The notes below the pieces were generated by a model. It was not told where the DNA came from. It was given only the letters and a program-made list of their open reading frames with translations, and searched no databases. A stretch of 64,000 bases of DNA, taken from the NCBI GenBank assembly GCA_017591395.1, contig WEDG01005577.1, forward strand, positions 143,980 through 207,979, given 5' to 3'. A program made the position numbers and the translations under genes. The stretch comes from Schistocephalus solidus (Eukaryota > Platyhelminthes > Cestoda > Diphyllobothriidea > Diphyllobothriidae). Shown piece by piece: positions 56,050-64,000 of this stretch; positions within the stretch are counted from its first letter, which is position 1; the number at the start of each line of letters is the position of its first letter.

Positions 56050-57130
56050 CACAAATATAAATTCTAATTCTAAATTAAAGGAACTAAAGGAGTCAAAATT
56101 CCCACGATCAGACGAGCTTCCACCCAATCTTCGGAAAAAAAACTCACCAATGAACTTTCCGCAGCTCTGTCAGTGCCCTTTCAAATTTAATTTGACTCCG
56201 GAACACTTCCTATCGATCGGAAGCTGGCACATATAACTCCTACAAAAGCGGAAGTCGGGCGTCATTGATGAACTACAGGTTCCATAAGCTTGAAATGCAT
56301 CCTTGGCAAGATTATGGAAAGGATCAGTGAATTGGTGAAATTCCTAGAGACACATAATTTTTTATCGAACTGTCAACATGGGTTCAGTCAAGAAAGATCC
56401 TGCGCAAAAAAGTTGCTGCATTCGCTCCAGAGGTGGAACCAAGCACTTGAAGATAGACACGCTGTTCACATCGCCTTCATTGACTTTAAAAAGGCCTTCG
56501 GTACTGTGCCGCAGGAGAGACTGCTGTAAAAGCTAGAAAGAATTGATTCAGAGGTAACCTCCTCAAGTCGATCGAAAATTTCCTCGTGGGTCATTGCAAG
56601 ATTGTGTGCATCGGCCAACGGTAGTCAAGTTCTGCTGCGGTCGAGCGTGGGGTTTCTCAAGTTTCAGATCTAGTGTCAATACTGTTTTTGATATATGTGG
56701 ACGATTGTGTCTGGAATCTTGACTGCGAAGCGGCAATATTTGCTGACAGCATGAAAAACTCGAATGTAATCCAGAGCCCTGCTGACGAAGGTAAACTACA
56801 GATCAACCTAACTCGGTTGGAGGAGTGGTCGAATCATTAGCTTTTGCAGTTCAACGTCGATAAGTGATCAATACTTCGCTTAGGCAACCCATATGGATTT
56901 GCCAAGAGTTGAAGTTAATTTCTCAACGGTGAAGCCTTAAAAGACGTGAAAACCCAAAAGGACCTTGGTGCGCTGACGGCCACCACCTTGAAACCATCCT
57001 CTCACTGCTCAAAAGTGGCGAAGAGCGCAATCGCGGTGTTGCATGCCATCAGACGAGCGTTTTTGGATTTTAACCGAAGATCTCTTCGCTAAGACGTTTG
57101 GAACATTCATAAGCCGCATTTGGAATATGC
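56050..57130 (+). pseudogene. RT of the 54-kb CR1-like element
   Basis: Begins KELKESKFPRSDELPPNLRK (SPGPDELPP expected), then SGSRASLMNYR, SLKCILGKIMERISELVKFL, LSNCQHGFSQERSCAKKLLH, HIAFIDFKKAFGTVPQERLL (motif A, second Asp replaced by Gly), a frame change, ERGVSQVSDLVSILFLIYVD (motif B), CEAAIFADSMKNSN (motif C; ADD reads ADS), then LLQFNVDK, DVKTQKDLGALTATTLKPSS, IAVLHAIRRAFLDFN and PHLEYACIL. Both catalytic motifs are damaged. Confidence 0.85.
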
Positions 57131-57134
57131 ATGC

Positions 57135-57625
57135 ATATTAAGGTGAGTATTAAGGTGAGTATTGAGGTGAGAGTATTAAGGTTGGGTTATAGGTTAGAGA
57201 TTAGTTTTATTGTAGGGATAAGTTTTCGGTGAGAGTATTAAGGTGAGTATTAAGGTGATTATTTAGGTGAGTATTAAGGCTGGGTTAAAGGATAGAGATT
57301 AGGTTTATTGTAGGGATAAGTTTTCGGTGAGAGTATTAAGGTGAGTATTAAGGTGAGAGTATTAAGGTTGGGTTATAGGTTAGAGATTAGGTTTATTGTA
57401 GGGATAAGTTTTCGGTGAGAGTATTAAGGTGAGTATTAAGGTGAGTATTAAGGTGATTATTTAGGTGAGTATTAAGGCTGGGTTAAAGGATAGAGATTAG
57501 GTTTATTGTAGGGATAAGTTTTCGGTGAGAGTATTAAGGTGAGAGTATTAAGGTTGGTTTATAGGTCAGAGATTAGGTTTATTGTAGGGATATTTTTTCG
57601 GTGAGAGTATTAAGGTGAGTATGAA
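57135..57625 (+). repeat. Minisatellite: GAGTATTAAGGT 12-mers within a larger unit
   Basis: GTATTAAGGTGA 12-mers alternate with a spacer containing GGGTTATAGGTTAGAGATTA and GTAGGGATAAGTTTTCGGTG. The marker GGGATA recurs at 57,215, 57,313, 57,401, 57,511 and 57,587, spacings of 98, 88, 110 and 76 bases, because the number of 12-mers between spacers varies. Confidence 0.92.
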
Positions 57626-57819
57626 GGATCACACATGGAACAAAACAATAGATGTGGTCTTTGAACCCTCTTGATCAGAGCACTCGAAATGGTCTCACTT
57701 TCCTTTTCAAAAGCGCACGTGCCAAAGATTTTCTCAGAACGAATATGATAACAAATCAAAACGGCCCCCGAAAACTAGAAATAATGAAAAAGAACTATAA
57801 AAATTCCTACATTTGAAAA

Positions 57820-57930
57820 GGCCCAACGATCAAACCTCAATTCGATAAGATACGCGATGAAATGGAATGACCTACCAAGTCCTAAAATAAAAAGCCTAAT
57901 TCTACTAGATTTTAAATAAAAACCAAAATT
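57820..57930 (+). pseudogene. Possible C-terminal end of a non-LTR RT
   Basis: AMKWNDLPSPKIKSLILLDF followed by K resembles the usual ending (xxxWNxLPxxIxxSxxLxxFK). Nothing upstream supports it directly, since the minisatellite intervenes. It could be the end of the 54-kb element, displaced by the expansion. Confidence 0.3.
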
Positions 57931-59195
57931 TAGCTATCAAATATTACTGCACATCTAAGTTTGAAGATGTTAGGAAGTCAGTTCTTTAACATAGAGTTCG
58001 GGCCAAAAGGGCTCTGATAACGCCAACTTCGATGACCAACAACCATGCATACGTATTTGAGTGCATCTTTTGCCGCGACGGAATAAGGAGCATATCCTTC
58101 CACGCGCTGTCAGTGTTAGCCACTTCAATGAAACTGGAAACGTTGGTTGATATGTCAAGTAATTTTCGGACATTTGGACATAGTCCTCCCGATGAGCTGC
58201 CCTATAATTGCACCTAGATGGGATGAATTTATTTGGAATTCGTTGTGGTCAACAATCAAAATACGAATCCAAATCCACATTTGCGTGCACTCCCGCTGAC
58301 GGTGATAAACATTCCACTGGAACTAGAGATTCCGAACGCAACCTTCTACGGGTAACTCGGTCACGTCTATTTCCGAACGTTCTACGAGGATCTGCAATGC
58401 ATATAGAGAGGAAAAGTTACTCAGAGGACTAATCACCTGGTTTTCTGGCATACATTTTAGGGTATGTGCAAGCCATAGCTTAGTAACCTACAAGACTTAT
58501 TTCAACGTATTCTCTCACTATTCACACAGGCCCCACTTTAAAGATATAAATATTCAATATTTAGAAGTAGTTTTTTTCTGCTGTTAGAAAAAAATTATGT
58601 TAGGTTCAAATTTTAAAATGTTTTCCTATCAGTATCCGTATATTTGAGGGAGATGTAGGTGAGTCACATTTGAATTCCCTATTTGTACATGCGAGTTGTG
58701 GTATAAAAAAATAGTATCTCGATATGTTGGTGAGGCCAACATAGTGGAATATAGTTGTAAAAGAGCAGACAGTGAAAAAAACTCCCGGTGATATTTAGGA
58801 GAAAAAACTGTCGCCCTTGGGGGGGGGTCCAACGGGGGGCATTTCGGAGGTCACATGAATCAGCCAGATTCTCCCTTGCTGATTGCAGAGTCCGTTGAGG
58901 GATTTCAAAGGCGGAAATATATATCCAGATCATCCTCGGTCCATTGCGGTTCAAACCAAGGGAGAACGTTCATACACCTCTTGGACGACGGTCGCCAGGT
59001 CCAGCTGATGCGAACACTCACGGTGTCACCAAGGTGTGCAATTAAGTTAAGCAGCGAAGACCTCGAGGACCCCAGCATGGGAAAAATGGAAGAATGCAAG
59101 CCCTCGAACGAAAATAACAAACATAATCAAATGTTACTCAAATATAGCTAGATGTATCATAAATGCCTTATTTTCTGACGTCGCACTTGCAGCTT
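57931..59195. other. No gene recognised
   Basis: Short frames at 58,208-58,432 and 58,855-59,151 are unrecognised. Two runs of G (GGGGGGG and GGGGGG) lie near 58,820-58,840. Confidence 0.45.
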
Positions 59196-61180
59196 TCAGT
59201 TGGTGTGGTAGCTTGCACCATTATATCGATCTAACTTTCGCTTAAAAACCTCCAAGGAGTCCGACATAACAACATTCAGAGGAAGACTATTCCAAGCTTC
59301 GACTTCTCTTTTGGAGAAGAAGTACTTCCGAATGTCTAGCCTTGCTCCAGTCACACGTAATTTGAGAGGATGACCTCTCAAGTTCGTTGTTTTTGCTAAC
59401 TCGAAGAAATCCCCTGGGACGAAACAACAGTCCTGGACGCGAAGTATGCAAAATGTTAGTATCAGGTCCCCCCGAAGCTGTCTATAGTGCATCTTTATTT
59501 TCATACATAACTTTATGATTGTTAAAGGATTTGTTTTAAACATAATTGCAAATGCTCGTTTCTTTTTCTCAGCCTGTAAGTAGCATAAGTTGTTTGCATG
59601 TTTGCATCATATATGCTCTATATATCTCGGAAGGGCGACAAGCCTGACGTCTTATGTCTACGCAGTTACACGAAGGTGGCGCTTTACAAACTGCGCTCAT
59701 CTGTGTTGATCACTTCAGACAATTACAGTTTCAGTTGCATTTCTCAATCGCTCCGCTTGATATAAGCTCACCTGAGCAACCGGCTCTCGTAATGGTCCTC
59801 GGTGCAGAACCTTATGGATCTAGCCCATGCATACTGCAATTGACACTAACTAATATCTACATCCCCTTTTTTATATTCTTTTAATATACATGACAGACTT
59901 AGCAGACACATATAATCATGCTAGCAGATAGTCACAGTAGCAATTATTTCAGCAAAATATTAAAAGATGAAGGGTACATACCCACAATAAGCCTGCAGAG
60001 ATTAGTCTTTTTTATAGAGGGAGGTCAAACCAAATCAAAACTTTATTATCAAACGCACTATGAAAACTATTTTACAGCATTGAAAGTTTCTTACCGTAGA
60101 ACATTTATTGCCCCTAATCCATTTCCACCTTTTTAGCGATCAGTACAAGTAAGTCAAATTAGGAGGCCGATTGCACCCCGGAATCGACTACACTCGCATT
60201 TAATTGGAAGTTAGTATCACTTTGAATCGACCTCAGAAATGTCTGCATCAGTTGAATGAATACTCTCAAAAACATTCCATAATAGGAATGCATGAAACAT
60301 TCATATGCATTCTGTATAGGTGCATTATTTCTCGTTTTGATATTATTAAACCTGGGAAGGCAGGTTTCTTTCACTTCAACCAAACTCCCTATTTTGAACA
60401 CTGCTGTGTAAGCATTAAATCAAAACAAATAGGAGTTTGTTTTAGGTTTTTCCTTTGGATTACGCTCCAACTTTTAATGTCATCCGCAAACATTGCTGCT
60501 TCACAGTCCAGATCCCTACCAAAATTATCCACGCATAAAAGTAACAGTATTGGCCCTATTACTGAACCCCGAGGAACCTCAATCTTAACCGGAGCAGAAT
60601 GTGATCTCTCTGAGTCGACGCACAGAAACTGGCGCCAACCAACGAGGAAGTTTTCGATCCACTTGAGGAGGTAACCTCTGATTCAAATTCTGTCTAGCTT
60701 GCATAACAGCCTCTGGTGTGGCAATGCGTCGAAGGCCTTTTGAAAGACTATGAAGGTCATATGAACCGCATGCTTATCTTCGTGTGCTTGGGCCTAGCTC
60801 CGGAGAGATTGCAGCAAGCGTTACGTGCAGGATCTTCCTTTTCGGAACCCATGTTGATAGTTCGATTAAAAGTTATGAGTCTCTAGGAATTGTACCGATT
60901 CGCTCTTACTGATTCTTTCCATAATCTTGCCGAGGATGCATGTCAAGCTAATGGGCCTGTAAATTGTCACTGGCTTCAGGCTACCACTTTTGTATGCACC
61001 AGCTTCGAATCAGTAGGAAGTGTTCCAGAGTGAAATGATATTAGAAAGAGCACTAACAGAGGTTCACAAAGTGCACTGGAAAGTTCTTTCAAAATCTGGG
61101 GTCGAAGCTCATTTGGTCCTGGAGATTTCGCCTCTTTTTATTCCTTTAATTCCCATCGGATCAGAACATACATTTTGAAT
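59196..61180 (-). pseudogene. CR1-like RT and C-terminus, heavily decayed
   Basis: The 5' side reads EAKSPGPNELRPQILKELSS and ALCEPLLVLFLISFHSGTLP (61.14-61.0 kb), followed by broken finger and palm pieces. A decayed stretch of about 0.6 kb follows. The 3' end is well preserved: YRQLRGDLILTFCILRVQ, FFELAKTTNLRGHPLKLRVT, GARLDIRKYFFSKREVEAWN and SLPLNVVMSDSLEVFKRKLD (59,196-59,470). This ending matches those of the 36- and 44-kb copies. Confidence 0.75.
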
Positions 61181-61189
61181 TTATATTTG

Positions 61190-61490
61190 GTAAGCGTCGG
61201 TAAGGCACTCTCGAAAAAAACATTTGTACCGAAATCAAATGATGACATTGTGTGCAGAGAAAATGTACAAATATGTAGTAATGTAGGCAGCATTTGTCCT
61301 GCGAGAGCAATAGTTAGTGAGGTTTTGAAATTATTTGTGAACTAGAAAATAGGCACTAAAAAACTCCTACCTAGAAAATGGAGGCAGAATTCAGAAGACC
61401 TCCATTTTCGAAAAGAGGCAAGGAGAAAAAACTGCTTAGGAAAATATGGTTAGGGGGTAGATTAGGCTAATACTGCAGTAATAGTATTTG
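61190..61490 (-). repeat. Hairpin-bearing repeat module, copy 3 (inside a CR1-like element)
   Basis: Hairpin arms GAAAATGGAGG (61,373-61,383) and CCTCCATTTTC (61,398-61,408), perfect over 11 bp with a 14-base loop. It is flanked on the RT side by AAATATAAATTCAAAATGTA on the minus strand, again an AT-rich boundary, and on the other side by the EN/RT linker relic. Confidence 0.7.
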
Positions 61491-61619
61491 AAAATATTAT
61501 GTGGCTTATGCTTGCAGTTGGCAGGTACTCTACTGAGGACGAACGACTCTTGCGTCGTTTGTGTAGACTGAGCGGAAGAAATGCGAAAAGTACACCAATC
61601 TATCCTGGTTTTCAGCAAG

Positions 61620-62420
61620 TTAAACGCCCGTGGCAGTCGTCATCATGGGTATTTGATGCTTTATTTCTTGTACATCTGAGGAGGAAACTGTAGATTAACA
61701 TTGGATTCTGCTTTGCCATTTGCAGCAAAGTTCTCTCGAATTCTCGTAGCGTTTTAAGGTGAAGGTTTATTAGTTTTTTTCTCTGTGTTATATACTTTTT
61801 AAAATATACAACTTGGTTCGCATCGCAGTATTTTCTCCACAATTTGCGCGTCCTGTTTTATTTTCCCTTTTAGGTTGCTATCTAGTTACCAAGGACGCTT
61901 GCTCTGATTGAGAGCCAAGAGCCTTGATGGTCAACCATTTATCTTCCTCGCCAAAATGGGTCGTCTTATAGGACACTATTAGCACTTCTTTCACATAGCC
62001 AAGTATTGCACTACCCTGTTGGTTTACCCTGTCCCTTCGCTATATTTGGTTTCCAGGCAATGCTATTTCGCTAACCTAAATACTGACTGACAGCCAGGTT
62101 TCGGTTACTGCTATCACATCCAGAGATACTTCAGAGGCAAATTTTTAACTTATCAAGTTTTTATAAAAAGCTTTGGATATATGTGTACAAGCACTTCAAG
62201 TTTGCACCAGCCAATCTTTCGGTTGCGTTTGTCAAATAAATGGGCCTCACTGCGTCCCCTCTGACATAAATCTCGTAGGCCCGTTCCATTGCTTGTTGAG
62301 TTTCGGTAACTCTGCTTTCTACAGTCAGAACGCTGGGCGTTACTGACTTAGTTCTGTTTTCTCTTTGCGAAATTGGTTCCCTGATGGTTCGGCACTAGCG
62401 GAGTGACTGCCGTAGTCCTA
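61620..62420 (-). pseudogene. Endonuclease start and EN/RT linker of the CR1-like element
   Basis: From the 5' side: SVTPSVLTVESRVTETQQAM, LTNATERLAGANLKCLYTYI, LDKLKICL, then AVTETWLS-type sequence with stops, and a jump to the linker WRKYCDANQVVYFKKYITQR, KKLINLHLKTLREFERTLLQ and MAKQNPMLIYSFLLR (61,612-61,842). The GDFN-to-SDH half of the endonuclease is missing, an internal deletion near 61,880-61,900. Confidence 0.75.
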
Positions 62421-63275
62421 AATGCAATTTGTTGATTCAATGGAAACATCGTATTCTTTTGAAATACCTTTCACTTGAAAATAGCCAGATTGTTTTTGGC
62501 CAGACTTCAGTCTTGCTTGTAGTTCCAAAGGAAAAGTTCCCGGCGTTTCAGCCTTTCCGCAGGGGAGAAGTCCGGTTAGAAAAACCTCTTTATGCGAGTG
62601 GCGGAGGTTGTTTGTTTGAAATAGGATCACCTTGATTGAACTTTGCTCTCGAGCATAATTTTGAGAGGTCACAGTCACAGCATTCCTAGGTTGTCTTCAC
62701 CCATTTTGCCGACCTAGAATGCTTTCAGAACTTTTATTTCCACGCCTGTTTGGAGCAGCTGATTAAGAAGGCCATGAAAAGAAGTCAATATTTCAGCGAT
62801 ATGGCATTCAGGTTGGATTGCAGTTGATTCGTGCAAACCATGAACAACTAAACACTGTTGTGGATCCACGGTTTCTGGATTTTCGTTTTGTTCAAAGTTC
62901 TCCTTTGGAGCACGAGAACGTTTAATGGAGCTCTCATTGGGATTTAATCTACCTCTGGCCATGCTGTCATCTGAAGGCTTAAAGGAATACATTGGAGTTA
63001 ATTGTGAATTCATACTCCTGTTTTGGTGTTTCCCCATTCAAAATTACCACGCGTTTGTTGCTTGGGATTATATATGGGCTGGTTAGGACACCCAAGATAG
63101 CTGGATATGATTTGTGGTTCACTTCGGGCGTCTTCTGTAGGACTTAGGGACTGCGTTGCTGTTATACGGTCGGTACGGTTATTCGCGTCAGAAAATTGAG
63201 ACTTTTTACAATTGTTTTTTTGTACTTTGGGTGCTTTAGTCCTTGTCTCCTTAACTGCAGTATTGCTAACCATAT
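62421..63275 (-). pseudogene. CR1-like ORF1, three frames
   Basis: Pieces in order: SNTAVKETRTKAPKVQKNN (63,010-63,273), ENPETVDPQQCLVVHGLHES and HIAEILTSFHGLLNQLLQTG, VEIKVLKAF (62,714-63,037), then IKVILFQTNNLRHSHKEVFL (62,418-62,678). The order LVVHGLxES... LLNQLL... VxKAFRxG... KVIL is that of CR1 ORF1 RNA-binding domains in flatworms. The best ORF1 in the window, but two frameshifts separate the pieces. Confidence 0.65.
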
Positions 63276-64000
63276 TTTGTCTTTTATTGTTTTTCCTTTG
63301 AACTACTTGTAAAAAACTAGTTGGCCTCTTGCGAGAGACTTCTTAAATATGCAAGCTCATTTTTCCGTTTTTTGAATTTCAATACAATATTAGAACATCC
63401 AATACAAGTTTTATCCTTTTAGCTGTCATATTTTGTTGCTAGTACGTTTTTGTGTACGTTGCTTGTGTTGGTTGTAATTATAACCTGATCTAGGGCCTGT
63501 CATGGATGCCAATGCCAGCTTAATAGGCCTACCTTCAAAGACAGTGCAATTCCTGTTTATGCTGCTAGCAAACAATTTCTAGGAGCCCATAAATGTTAAA
63601 AAGTTGCGTAAACGTATGTTCTCTCTCGAGCGTATAACGAACAATCCTGCCTTAAACAGATACCCCACACCTCCTCGTGTCCGGGATCAAATTTATGCAG
63701 ACAGTGCCTTTAAACAAGCAGCCAGAAAGAAATTGTGAAATTCTGATGACTCACCGAAGCTAAGTCCTGCGGAATTCCAGTCGTATTTTGCAAACTAAGC
63801 ACTTCACCAACTTCCTCTGGACTTTACATACCTCAAAGGCTGCACGTTCACGTGATTTTTATAAAGAAAAAACACAAAGAAATTTTATGTCTCTCTATAA
63901 ATTTTTCCGTAGCAATTACCTAAAATATTCTTATTATTGAAATAGAGTTATTATAATAGCCTATGTAGGGCGCTGTCAATCACCTTCAACGCATTATAAC
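63276..64000. other. No confident gene; possible ORF1-like fragment
   Basis: A plus-strand reading from about 63,500 (MDANASLIGLPSKTVQFLFM, LLANN, then LRKRMFSLERITNNPALNRY) with two stops has a weak resemblance to the LVNLLANN start of the 42.7-kb ORF1. It is too weak to annotate as coding. Confidence 0.3.

Larger units (their letters stand above)
54280..57130 (+). mobile_element. CR1-like element carrying two inserts between endonuclease and RT
   Basis: In order: ORF1 end (54.3-54.6 kb), endonuclease (54.64-55.32 kb), SINE-like copy 5, hairpin module, RT (56.05-57.13 kb). It is the same subfamily as the minus-strand element at 59.2-63.3 kb: both read SVTPSVLT before the endonuclease, LTNATxxLxGAxxKCLYT at its start, and share long nucleotide blocks. 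The EN/RT linker is missing. The RT runs straight into a minisatellite at 57,135. Confidence 0.8.

Overview
This window looks like a transposon-rich stretch of a flatworm nuclear genome, most likely a pseudophyllidean tapeworm (Diphyllobothriidea). The organism call is inference. It rests on a spliced host gene with a 9.7-kb intron, the absence of any bacterial-type gene clusters, and a non-LTR retrotransposon family ending in C2H2 motifs of the type CPxCxRTFxxRIGLVGHL, which I associate with tapeworm genomes. Nearly everything recognisable apart from one gene is a broken mobile element.

Layout. 1-3.8 kb: an RTE-like endonuclease/reverse transcriptase (EN/RT) element on the minus strand. 5.4 kb: a Penelope-like GIY-YIG relic. 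7.5-10.1 kb: a SINE-like repeat, a second 5'-truncated RTE-like copy and a tRNA-derived SINE. 11.5 kb: a CR1-like RT scrap. 16.2-27.4 kb (minus): one host gene of the CD36/LIMP-2 scavenger-receptor family in two coding exons. Its intron holds another SINE-like copy, microsatellites, TTAGGG-like degenerate repeats and an unrecognised reading frame. 31.2-32.6 kb: an RTE-like copy whose RT has been deleted. 33.7-35.0 kb: a Ty3/gypsy relic. 35.9-63.3 kb: almost continuous CR1/Jockey-like non-LTR elements in both orientations, with minisatellites, an (ATT)n tract and a recurring hairpin-bearing module.

The host gene is the most informative feature. Its product should be a lysosomal or plasma-membrane type III glycoprotein of about 488 residues, with two membrane anchors and a C-terminal acidic di-leucine (DQTPLI) lysosomal sorting signal like that of LIMP-2. 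Two small indels, one just before and one just after the splice junction, shift and then restore the frame. They replace one of the family's most conserved blocks. A CCAAT / TCACGTG / CCAAT cluster lies about 175-210 bp upstream of the start codon.

No retroelement copy here looks competent: each has stops, frameshifts, lost catalytic residues or deletions. The repeats still show three or more non-LTR lineages, a SINE-like family in five copies, and a module found three times. Two of those copies lie between the endonuclease and RT parts of CR1-like copies. I see no CRISPR, operon or defence-system architecture. Coordinates of degenerate elements are approximate by tens of bases because they come from reading translated similarity, not from alignment.
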